Below are positions 14,317-21,978 of a stretch of 28,033 bases of DNA, piece after piece (positions within the stretch are counted from its first letter, which is position 1; every line of letters starts with the position of its first letter). The translations under genes and the position numbers were made by a program. The DNA lies in contig DATEOW010000203.1 in assembly GCA_035273665.1 (NCBI GenBank), positions 1 to 28,033 of the forward strand, given 5' to 3'. The notes under the pieces are model-generated. The model worked only from the letters and a program-made list of their open reading frames with translations, did no database searches and was not told the origin of the DNA. The DNA comes from DATEEW01 sp035273665 (GTDB taxonomy: Bacteria > Pseudomonadota > Gammaproteobacteria > Burkholderiales > SG8-39).

Positions 14317-15540
14317 ATGTTTCGGCTTAATCGAGTAGTGAAAATGTTCGAGAGGGTCCGCAATAGCGAGCCCGTTCCTTTGCGTATCAATCTATGGGGC
14401 AGCCGTAGCTTCGATCTTGGGCCTGACCCTCGGGTCGTCCTCACCGTCCCCGACGCTTCGGCCCTGCGTTATTTCCTTGCACCCGACCTCCACAAGCTCG
14501 GTGAGGCCTATGTAGAAGGAAAGATTCAAGTCGAAGGGGCAATTAAAGACATTTTCGCAGTGGCCGAGCGGTTTATCAGCGCCGTTTCCGATAGCGCCGC
14601 TTATGTACCCTTCAAGCTCGTGCCGCATTCGCGGCGCAAAGATCGCAACGCCATTCAATACCATTACGATGTGTCCGATGAGTTCTATGCGCTCTGGCTC
14701 GATCCGCTGATGCTGTATTCCTGTGCTTACTTCCGCAGCGCGACTCAGAGCCTCGAAGAGGCGCAAATCCAGAAGGTCGATCACATCCTCAACAAGCTCA
14801 TGCTCAAGCCGGGCGATCATTATTTGGACATCGGTTGCGGGTGGGGGGCCATGCTCTATCGCGCTGTCGAGAAATACGGCGCAGCCAAAGCGGTCGGTAT
14901 CACACTGTCCCAAAATCAGTACAACTATGTGCGCGCGCAAATCAAGGAAAGGGGTTTGGAAGATCGTTGTGAAGTGCGTCTGCAGGATTATCGAGACGTC
15001 CCCGAGAAGGGAGGCTTCGACAAGATTTCAAGTGTCGGCATGTTCGAGCATGTCGGCATCAAGAACTTGAATATATATTTCAGCAGCATGTTGTCCTTAC
15101 TCAAAGACGGCGGTCTCGTCCTCAATCACGGCATCACTTCTTCGGATACCGAACGTCGGCAGGTCGGAATGGGTGCGGGCGATTTCATCGATCGGTATGT
15201 TTTTCCGGACGGGGAACTTGCGCATATTTCCTTGGTGTTGCGCGAAATGGCGCGTGCCGGCATCGAGGTGACGGATGTCGAATCGCTGCGCCGTCACTAC
15301 GCACGCACCTGCGGCCTCTGGGCCGAGGGTCTGGAGCGCAGTCGTGTGCGTGCCGCACAGATCGCCGGCGACAAACGTTATCGTATCTGGTCCGTCTACC
15401 TGCAGGGTTGTAGTCATGGCTTCGACCAAGGTTGGATGAATATTTATCAAGTTCTCGGCTGCAAACAGGAAGGCGGCCAGATGAACCCGCTGCCTTTGTC
15501 GCGCGAATACATGTACGACAACGCCTTGCACGGTCGTTAG
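14317..15540 (+). CDS. cfa: Cyclopropane-fatty-acyl-phospholipid synthase
   Basis: This SAM-dependent enzyme adds a methylene bridge to unsaturated acyl chains of membrane phospholipids, usually on entry to stationary phase or under acid stress. The 407-aa protein has an N-terminal lipid-binding region. YHYDVSDEFYALWLDP and MLYSCAYF are family hallmarks. The SAM-binding motif LDIGCGWG is at 170-177. The C-terminal part keeps SVGMFEHVG and the NHGI segment. ATG 14317 follows a purine-rich GGAAGGGG. A terminator ends the transcript just before argD. Other SAM-dependent mycolic-acid-type lipid methyltransferases share the fold, so substrate is inferred. Confidence 0.9.
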   Translation: MFRLNRVVKMFERVRNSEPVPLRINLWGSRSFDLGPDPRVVLTVPDASALRYFLAPDLHKLGEAYVEGKIQVEGAIKDIFAVAERFISAVSDSAAYVPFKLVPHSRRKDRNAIQYHYDVSDEFYALWLDPLMLYSCAYFRSATQSLEEAQIQKVDHILNKLMLKPGDHYLDIGCGWGAMLYRAVEKYGAAKAVGITLSQNQYNYVRAQIKERGLEDRCEVRLQDYRDVPEKGGFDKISSVGMFEHVGIKNLNIYFSSMLSLLKDGGLVLNHGITSSDTERRQVGMGAGDFIDRYVFPDGELAHISLVLREMARAGIEVTDVESLRRHYARTCGLWAEGLERSRVRAAQIAGDKRYRIWSVYLQGCSHGFDQGWMNIYQVLGCKQEGGQMNPLPLSREYMYDNALHGR

Positions 15541-15570
15541 ACGCTTATCGCGCCGTCCGGTAGCATTGCC

Positions 15571-15602
15571 AAAGGCCACGCTGGCGCGTGGCCTTTGTTT
15601 TT
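15571..15602 (+). terminator. Intrinsic terminator of cfa
   Basis: AAAGGCCACG (15571-15580) and CGTGGCCTTT (15587-15596) form a perfect 10-bp stem with a 6-nt loop, followed by GTTTTT. It lies 30 nt after the cfa stop and just before the argD start. Confidence 0.88.
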
Positions 15603-15613
15603 GGACGGACGAT

Positions 15614-16795
15614 ATGAATTTCGACGACTACCCTATCCAGGCTTTAATGCAGATTGCGGCGCGGCCCCCGCTCGTTTTTTTGCGTGGTAAGGGCTCTTTG
15701 CTCTTCGACCATGCCGGACGCGAATATCTGGATTTCGTCCAGGGCTGGGCAGTGAATAGTCTTGGGCATTCTCCTAGAGAGATAACCGATGCTCTGGCAC
15801 ACCAAGCGCCCGAATTAATCAACTGCAGTCCCGCCTTTTATAACGCGCCCAGTGCAGGCCTTGCTCAGCGTATCTGCACGCACAGTTGCTTCGATCGCGT
15901 TTTCTTCGCCAACAGTGGCGCGGAGGCGAACGAAGGGGCCATCAAACTTGCTCGCAAGTGGGGGAGCCGGAATAGAGGCGGCGCGTACGAAATCATTACT
16001 TTCGAGCATTCCTTTCATGGACGGACGCTGGCGACGATGGCGGCATCGGGCAAAGCCGGCTGGGATCGGCTTTTTGAACCGAAGGTGCCCGGTTTTCCCA
16101 AAGCGCGATTGAACGATCTGGAGTCCGTCGAAGCGCTAATCAGCGACAAGACGGTGGCCGTAATGCTGGAACCCATACAGGGTGAAGCGGGGGTGATCCC
16201 GGCAAGCGCCGAGTTCATGCAAGGTTTGCGTCGGCTGACGGACCAACACTCGCTCCTTTTCATAGTCGATGAGGTGCAAACCGGGATGGGCAGGACCGGG
16301 CAGTTATTCGCGTATCAGTCCAGCGGTATCGAGCCGGATATCATGACCTTGGGCAAAGGCATGGGTGGTGGCGTCCCTTTGGCGGCCTTGTGTGCGAAGG
16401 AAGCCGTTTGCGTTTTCGAACCGGGTGACCAAGGCGGTACATACAACGGTAATTCGCTGATGACGGCAGTGGGAAATGCGGTGTTCGACGCGGTGAGCGC
16501 ACCGGCTTTTTTAAATCAGGTGCGCGAGACCGGCGCATATTTACGGATGCAGCTCGAAAGCCTATCTTCCCGGCGCGGACTCGGACTCGTCAGGGGCGAA
16601 GGGCTGCTTGTAGCACTCGAGTTGGGCCGGGAAATCGGGTCAGAAGTTGTAGAAGAAGCGCGGGACGCAGGTCTATTGTTGAATTCGCCTCGGCCGGGAT
16701 GGCTAAGATTTATGCCCGCACTGAATGTCGGTCACCCGGAGATCGATCGGATGGTCGTCGTCCTTGAGCAGGTCGTATCGAAGCTATGGCGTTGA
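15614..16795 (+). CDS. argD: Acetylornithine aminotransferase (class III PLP)
   Basis: This enzyme interconverts N-acetylglutamate semialdehyde and N-acetylornithine in arginine synthesis; ArgD often also serves in lysine synthesis. The 393 aa match the family. Visible are the PLP phosphate-binding segment ANSGAEANEGAIKLAR, the IVDEVQTGMGRTG aspartate region, and the Schiff-base lysine K248 in TLGKGMGGGVPL. ATG 15614 is chosen over an in-frame upstream start at 15566, which would lie inside the cfa terminator. Class III enzymes share these motifs, so a related aminotransferase remains possible. Confidence 0.88.
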   Translation: MNFDDYPIQALMQIAARPPLVFLRGKGSLLFDHAGREYLDFVQGWAVNSLGHSPREITDALAHQAPELINCSPAFYNAPSAGLAQRICTHSCFDRVFFANSGAEANEGAIKLARKWGSRNRGGAYEIITFEHSFHGRTLATMAASGKAGWDRLFEPKVPGFPKARLNDLESVEALISDKTVAVMLEPIQGEAGVIPASAEFMQGLRRLTDQHSLLFIVDEVQTGMGRTGQLFAYQSSGIEPDIMTLGKGMGGGVPLAALCAKEAVCVFEPGDQGGTYNGNSLMTAVGNAVFDAVSAPAFLNQVRETGAYLRMQLESLSSRRGLGLVRGEGLLVALELGREIGSEVVEEARDAGLLLNSPRPGWLRFMPALNVGHPEIDRMVVVLEQVVSKLWR

Positions 16796-16883
16796 AAAAA
16801 GCTTAAGATGCCGTTCAGGCCAGCAAAATAACAGTCTCCAAAGGCCGACATCCTTTTCAAATCCAACAGCTGACCCAGGGACG

Positions 16884-18455
16884 ATGAGTGATAGCCGCAC
16901 GCCAGTCGACGCGAATCTAGCGCCCGTGATCGCCGGTGCTGCGAGAAAGCACTACGGCGCGAAGCGAGTGCGGCGCAGTATCAAGCATTATTTGTTTGGT
17001 CGGGGTATCGCAGCGGTCGCGAGTTTCTTCGTCGCGTTGTTGCTGGTGCGTGAACTCAGCGTCGCCGATTATGCCGGCTATACGGCTCTCTCCGGCCTAC
17101 TGATCGGGCTGATGATCTTTTCCAACGGCGGTTTCGAACGGGTCATTCCGCGCTATTTCCCCGAACTGCGCGTTATGGGCGCGGAGGGACAGCTGCGACG
17201 ATTCTGCTGGTTTCTCATGGGCGTGCGTTTTCTCTTGCTGCTGTTGGTCTTAACGCCGCTGCTATTCGCTTTTCATTGGCTCAGTACACGGTTATCGATA
17301 CCGGGTGATTCGGCACTCATGTGGGCGTTCCTATGCTATGCGGCAATGTTCGGCATGCAGCAGCACACGGACAATTGCCTTCAAGCCCTCCTTGAACAAC
17401 GCGCGGCCACACAAGGCAATGCGATCGATTGGTTCTCTAAACTGTTTGCCTTGCTCTTCTGCTATTTTTATTTTGGTCAGCTCTCGCTTGTGCTTTGTGT
17501 ATGGATCTTTGCTTGCACCGCCGGGCTATCGTGGTTGTACATGTTTTGGCGCCTATATCAGCATTTGAAGGCGCAGCCCGACCCTGGCCTAAAAGCGCTC
17601 AATCCCAAACAAGTCGCGCGGATGGCCGGCTATAGTTATCTGCTTCCCATCGCAGGCTTCCACGCGGCACCGTCCGCAGGAAAATTGCTCGCCGCTTATC
17701 TATTGCCCACGGCCGCTGTCGCGATGGTCGGCTTTGCGCAGTCATTCACGCAGTTCTTGAAGCGCAATCTGCCCGCGCGACTCATGCTTGGCGTGATCGA
17801 GCCTGCGATCATGGCGCGATATGCGGAGACAAAAGATTTCTCACAAACCGTGCGGTTGGTCGGCATCGTTTTGAAGTTGAATCTTTTCATCCTTGTTCCG
17901 ATCGCCGCCTGGATTTCGCTCAACGGCAAACCGATCATTGAGCTCTTCACCGGCGGCAAGTATGGCGATAGCGCCTGGCTAATCGGTTGCTACATGCTCA
18001 TACTGATCATGGAAAGCCATCGCTTGATCCTTCATCTCATCACCAATGCGGTCGAGCAAAGCCAATTACTCTTGCAAAGTAATTTGGCGTCAATGATTTT
18101 CCTGCCTCTCACAATCATCGCCGCCAATCAATTCGGCTTGATCGGCCTCGTCGCTTGTCTCTTGGCGATTTCCTTCTCACGCAATTTTTATGTCGTCTTT
18201 GCGTTGCGTCGGCGCAGCTTTTTTTATGCGCCCGATTGGATGGGCATTATGAGAATCGCGGTCACCGGCGGGGCAGCGGCGGTTGCCGGTAACCTTGTGC
18301 CCCGTCTTTTTGGGACGGGCGTGGCGATTGCAGTCGCTTCAGCGATTTTCTCCGGACTTCTGTATCTCGGCCTGTCTTTGTTGTTCAAGCCGTTTACACA
18401 ATTAGAGCGAGACACGGTCAACAATTTTCTCGGCAAGAAATTTTTCTTTCTTTGA
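16884..18455 (+). CDS. Wzx-like polysaccharide flippase (MOP superfamily)
   Basis: This 523-aa integral inner-membrane protein probably moves a lipid-linked glycan to the periplasmic face. After a basic, soluble N-terminus of about 50 residues, many hydrophobic segments follow (GIAAVASFFVALLLV, FLLLLLVLTPLLFAF, LFALLFCYFYFGQLSLVL, and others towards LLYLGLSLLF). The early FGRGIAAVASF segment is typical of polysaccharide-biosynthesis/MATE-like transporters. ATG 16884 is chosen because the preceding open frame to 16725 overlaps argD and is low-complexity. It is followed after 10 nt by the glycoside-hydrolase-like gene. Substrate cannot be told from sequence. Confidence 0.85.
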   Translation: MSDSRTPVDANLAPVIAGAARKHYGAKRVRRSIKHYLFGRGIAAVASFFVALLLVRELSVADYAGYTALSGLLIGLMIFSNGGFERVIPRYFPELRVMGAEGQLRRFCWFLMGVRFLLLLLVLTPLLFAFHWLSTRLSIPGDSALMWAFLCYAAMFGMQQHTDNCLQALLEQRAATQGNAIDWFSKLFALLFCYFYFGQLSLVLCVWIFACTAGLSWLYMFWRLYQHLKAQPDPGLKALNPKQVARMAGYSYLLPIAGFHAAPSAGKLLAAYLLPTAAVAMVGFAQSFTQFLKRNLPARLMLGVIEPAIMARYAETKDFSQTVRLVGIVLKLNLFILVPIAAWISLNGKPIIELFTGGKYGDSAWLIGCYMLILIMESHRLILHLITNAVEQSQLLLQSNLASMIFLPLTIIAANQFGLIGLVACLLAISFSRNFYVVFALRRRSFFYAPDWMGIMRIAVTGGAAAVAGNLVPRLFGTGVAIAVASAIFSGLLYLGLSLLFKPFTQLERDTVNNFLGKKFFFL

Positions 18456-18465
18456 AAGGCTTTCT

Positions 18466-20610
18466 TTGAAGGCGCGTTTAAGTTTCTTCTTATTTTTGGT
18501 ATTGACCGCGCAGAGTGCTGCGGTTCGTAGCTTGGAAATGAATGATTGGCTGCCGGTGCAGGAAGTCGATCTGCGGATAGAGCCGGGTAGCGCACTCGAT
18601 TTCTCCGCGCTCATCGATTCACCCGAGAGCTTGCGCGAGCCCATCGGCTTGAACGCGGATGGCCGACTCGCGTTGTCCGGTGGTAAAGGCGAGCGCCGCC
18701 GTTATCTATGCGCAGCAATGGTGTTTTCGGGTCCGCATGGGCTTTTTCCCTCGCATGAGGATGCAGATCAATTGGCGCGGCAGTTGAAGATGCATGGATA
18801 TGGTCTCGCGCGTATGCATCTTGTCGATGCCACGCTGATGCACGACCGGCACGCCGACTTCGATTACAGCCCGGAGCAGGTCGAGCGCTTTCACTATCTG
18901 CTCGCGGCACTGAAGAAGCAGGGGATTCGTTGGATGATCGATGCGGCGACGTCATGGAACGGCGCTTACGGCGATGTGAAAGGGCGCTTCGTGCGCGAGC
19001 ACAAGCTTAAGCTCAGCGTGCACTACGACCCCGCCTCTCAAGCGCACTGGAAAAAAATGGTGAGCACCATTCTGGCTGCGCGAAATCCGCACACCGGCAT
19101 GACGATTCTGCAGGACCCCGCGCTGGTCGCCGTGACGCTTTTCAATGAATTAGGTCTCAACTATGGATCGAACAAAGGCTACCCGCCTGAGTTGAAGCAA
19201 GCGTTCCGCGCATGGCTGCGCACGCAAGGGCAGCGTGATGACGGTGATGCGCCGGATCGCCGTGACGTATCGTCTCGCGCGGCGTTGATGCAGCAATTCC
19301 TCGGCGAGCGAGAGCGCGAAACGGCGCGTTGGATGACCGCTCATCTACGCGAACTGGGATTCAAGGGTTTGGTGACCGCATACAACAACGGCAAGAGCAT
19401 TCAGGCCGCGGCCGCCCGTGGCGCAATGGATTTGGTTTCGCTCCATGCCTATCACGACATTCCGGAAGAAAACGCGCGCGCGGGCAGCGAACAGGAAGGC
19501 TTGAGCGCGGTGGCGACAGAGCTTCCTTATATTCAGCATTTCGGTGTCAATCGCTACGTCGACCGTGCTTTCATCATCGACGAATACAATCACGCGTATT
19601 GGAACGCTTGGCGACGCGAAGCCGGCGTGGCGATGCCTGCCTACGCCGCTTTTCAAGATTGGGACGGTATTTGCCGCTATTCGAATCCCGTCGCCTTGCG
19701 TTATCGCAAGGACGGTCCGCGTCGCAGCCGCGCGATGGCGCCTTTCACCGTCGGCCTCGATCCGATTGCGCGTGCCGGTGAAACGCTCGCTGCCTTGCTT
19801 TTTACGCGAGGCGACGTGGCGCCAGCGAAACAACAAGCGCCTATCTTGGCCGGCAAGGATTTCTTCTATGGTCAGGCGAGCGCGGTGAACGGCATGCCTG
19901 AATCGCTGGGGCGTCTCGTGTTCGTGGTCGGAACCGGGCTCTTGGAGCGCGATATGGCGACGAACGCTGCGATCAAGGCCGATTCAACGGATGCAAACGC
20001 AAAGCGTGCTTGGGTTCATGGCGCCCTATCGAGGAACGAGCAAGGGTGGAAAAGAAATTTGCAGCATTTGCGAGCGAGCGGGGCGCTGCCGCGCACAAAC
20101 AAAACGGCCGCGGACGGTTCGGTCTATGAAAGCGAGACGGGTGAAATTCTTCTCGAACCGCCGCAGCAGCGCATGAGCGTGCAAACGCCGAAGACAGAAG
20201 CCGTCACTTTCGGCTCGAGCTTGCCTTCGCCTTCGGCGCATTTGAAAGTGGAGGAAGCGAGTGTCCCCGCGATGGTTTCGCTCAGTGCGTTGGACGGAAA
20301 GCCGCTTGAAGAGAGTCGTCGGATGTTGCTGATCGTCGCGACCGATGCAGTAAATAGCGGTGACCGCTTTTCCGCCGACAGAAAAGTATTGGAAGCACTC
20401 GGAAAGCTGCCCGTACTGATTCAGCCGATTAAACTGAGGCTTTTGCTCCGGCAAATGCGGGCGAACGACTTCAATTTGTATGCGCTGAGTTTGACGGGGA
20501 AGCGCAAAGAAAGCATTGCGCTTGACCCGAGTGCAGACGGTTTGCGCTTCGAGATCGACACGGCGAAGCTCAGCAGCCCCACAACTTATTTCGAACTCGT
20601 GCGTCCATGA
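18466..20610 (+). CDS. Secreted glycoside-hydrolase-like protein (clan GH-A type)
   Basis: The 714-aa protein starts at TTG 18466, preceded by GAAAGG. This start gives a proper signal peptide (MKARLSFFLFLVLTAQSAA), whereas the next ATG (18538) would lose it. The middle looks like a (beta/alpha)8 barrel. Candidate catalytic acids are E228 in TLFNELGL, the Asn-Glu pair of clan GH-A, and E373 in AFIIDEYNHAYWNAW. A C-terminal region of about 240 residues is of unknown type. Probable site is the periplasm or cell surface. It lies between a flippase and a sulfotransferase-like gene, and overlaps the latter by 4 bp. A role in trimming the exported glycan is inference, and the exact GH family is not identified. 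Confidence 0.75.
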   Translation: MKARLSFFLFLVLTAQSAAVRSLEMNDWLPVQEVDLRIEPGSALDFSALIDSPESLREPIGLNADGRLALSGGKGERRRYLCAAMVFSGPHGLFPSHEDADQLARQLKMHGYGLARMHLVDATLMHDRHADFDYSPEQVERFHYLLAALKKQGIRWMIDAATSWNGAYGDVKGRFVREHKLKLSVHYDPASQAHWKKMVSTILAARNPHTGMTILQDPALVAVTLFNELGLNYGSNKGYPPELKQAFRAWLRTQGQRDDGDAPDRRDVSSRAALMQQFLGERERETARWMTAHLRELGFKGLVTAYNNGKSIQAAAARGAMDLVSLHAYHDIPEENARAGSEQEGLSAVATELPYIQHFGVNRYVDRAFIIDEYNHAYWNAWRREAGVAMPAYAAFQDWDGICRYSNPVALRYRKDGPRRSRAMAPFTVGLDPIARAGETLAALLFTRGDVAPAKQQAPILAGKDFFYGQASAVNGMPESLGRLVFVVGTGLLERDMATNAAIKADSTDANAKRAWVHGALSRNEQGWKRNLQHLRASGALPRTNKTAADGSVYESETGEILLEPPQQRMSVQTPKTEAVTFGSSLPSPSAHLKVEEASVPAMVSLSALDGKPLEESRRMLLIVATDAVNSGDRFSADRKVLEALGKLPVLIQPIKLRLLLRQMRANDFNLYALSLTGKRKESIALDPSADGLRFEIDTAKLSSPTTYFELVRP

Positions 20611-21737
20611 AACTCATTTTGCATATCGGTCATCCAAAAACGGGGACCACTTCGCTGCAAGGATTTTTCGTGCAACAGCGCGTCGCTTTGCTGCGCCTGG
20701 GCATTTTGTATCCCTGGACCGTGCACGGACGCGATTACCACACGCTGTTGCCTGCCGGCTTCGTGCGCGATGGTGCGGTGGAGCCCTCGCCGCATGGCGT
20801 TTATTTCGACGACTATGCAGCCTTCAAGGCGGGGTTTCGGATTTTTTGGCGGCAATTGAAAAACGACATCGCTCGCTACAAGCCGCAAGTCGTGATCCTT
20901 TCGGCCGAACAGCTGTTCAAGGATTTCGCGCCTTTGTCGGAGAGGAGTTTTGCGGATTTACTCGGGGAGATTAGCGCCGACGTCGAGGTCGTGGCCTACA
21001 TCCGTCATCCCGTCGAGGACGCGAAATCGCGAGTGGCCCAACGTATCAAGCGTGGCCGTCTGATTCCAACGCTCCACCGCCCAATCCGCGCCGCGCTGGA
21101 ATATTACGAATCCTTGTACCCGGGGCGTGTAAGGCCCAATGTTTTCGATCCCGAGGCCTTGCACAACGGGGATATCGTCGAGGATTTCGTTTCTAAGTAT
21201 TTGCCTCAAGCAGCGCCCTTGCTTGGCATACCCCGCCCACGCAAGAACGAGAGCCTCCCTGCCGCTTTGCTGTTCGTGCTGGAGCAGATCCGCCAACAGT
21301 ATCAAGCGAACGCCGTGGATCGTGCTTCGGCAGAATCATTTCTGCAGATCCAAGCCGCAAACAAAGCGTTTCATCAGTTGGGGCTGCATAAAGAGTTCAA
21401 CCAAAAACTGGAGCTGCGCAGCGATCTAAGCGCTTATGTACTGCGGCATGCGGGTGATTTTCTTTGGCTGAAAGAACAATATGGTCTGCGGTTTCCCCGC
21501 CTTGACTACGCGGCCATTCAGCAGAGCGCTCCTTCCGACGGAAAAGTGTGGACTCTGTCTGAAGTCGCCGAGAAGCCTGCGCTCGATTTCGCCTCAATCC
21601 GGCGTCAGATTGAAAAGAAACGCACCCGTAGCCAGCTTTTCCTTCATGCGCACCACTCCTTACAGCGTTTTGCGATACGCTTGCGCGAAGCGTTGTTGCG
21701 CCGGAAACAGCAGGGCATGCTGAACCGCGCGGCTTGA
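20607..21737 (+). CDS. Sulfotransferase-family protein
   Basis: The 376-aa protein begins MKLILHIGHPKTGTTSLQGF, the 5'-phosphosulfate-binding loop of PAPS-dependent sulfotransferases. A second motif, VVAYIRHPVEDAKSRVAQ, fits the 3'-phosphate-binding Arg...Ser segment. Its start overlaps the upstream stop (ATGA), so the two are translationally coupled. The C-terminal 60 residues are very basic. Together with the flippase and the secreted hydrolase it suggests sulfation of an exported or surface glycan. The acceptor is unknown, and bacterial members of this family are often unassigned. Confidence 0.75.
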   Translation: MKLILHIGHPKTGTTSLQGFFVQQRVALLRLGILYPWTVHGRDYHTLLPAGFVRDGAVEPSPHGVYFDDYAAFKAGFRIFWRQLKNDIARYKPQVVILSAEQLFKDFAPLSERSFADLLGEISADVEVVAYIRHPVEDAKSRVAQRIKRGRLIPTLHRPIRAALEYYESLYPGRVRPNVFDPEALHNGDIVEDFVSKYLPQAAPLLGIPRPRKNESLPAALLFVLEQIRQQYQANAVDRASAESFLQIQAANKAFHQLGLHKEFNQKLELRSDLSAYVLRHAGDFLWLKEQYGLRFPRLDYAAIQQSAPSDGKVWTLSEVAEKPALDFASIRRQIEKKRTRSQLFLHAHHSLQRFAIRLREALLRRKQQGMLNRAA

Positions 21738-21745
21738 TGCGGTCG

Positions 21746-21877
21746 AAAAAAAAGCCCCACGCTGAGGGGTAGCGAGGGGCCAGGGAGGGGCGAACCGGCT
21801 TGCGTCACGACATGTGAACCGAGCCGCCAGGACATACCTTAAGTCTGAGCCGCGACAGAGCCAATCAGGCGACTGCG
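21746..21877 (-). ncRNA. Second predicted small RNA, sharing CCUCCCUG before its terminator
   Basis: On the minus strand a clear terminator ends this segment: GCCCC, a mismatch and CGCT pair with AGCG and GGGGC (21754-21780), then eight U. Directly before the stem lies CCUCCCUG (21781-21788). The same octamer sits at the equivalent place in the predicted RNA at 13465-13558. Upstream a weaker hairpin has GGCU/AGCC outer and UCAC/GUGA inner pairs. A poor -10 (CATATT, 21884-21889) is the only promoter hint, and the 5' end is a guess. No minus-strand gene lies just upstream, so the terminator is otherwise unexplained. Confidence 0.45.
21754..21780 (-). terminator. Minus-strand intrinsic terminator
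   Basis: The stem has 9 paired bases and one T-T mismatch around a 7-nt loop ACCCCUC. It is followed on the minus strand by eight T (plus-strand A run 21746-21753). It is oriented against the flanking plus-strand genes. Confidence 0.75.
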
Positions 21878-21904
21878 AAATTTAATATGCGAAGCGCGGA
21901 GACA

Positions 21905-21938
21905 AGCTGTAAGGGAAATCCCTACATCGCTTTTTTTT
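21905..21938 (+). terminator. Plus-strand terminator after the sulfotransferase-like gene
   Basis: AGC, GTA and GGGA pair with TCCC, TAC and GCT with small internal loops. Eight T (21931-21938) follow. It lies about 170 nt after the stop at 21737 and 40 nt before the next gene. It probably ends the flippase-to-sulfotransferase transcript and separates it from the glycosyltransferase gene. Confidence 0.6.
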
Positions 21939-21978
21939 AACACTTAGGTGTAGGCGGATCGCCCCACAAGAAATCCTC

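Noticed and set aside
16725..16883. In-frame upstream extension of the flippase
   Set aside because: It would overlap the end of argD and encodes a Ser/Arg-rich stretch unlike flippase N-termini. ATG 16884 fits better.
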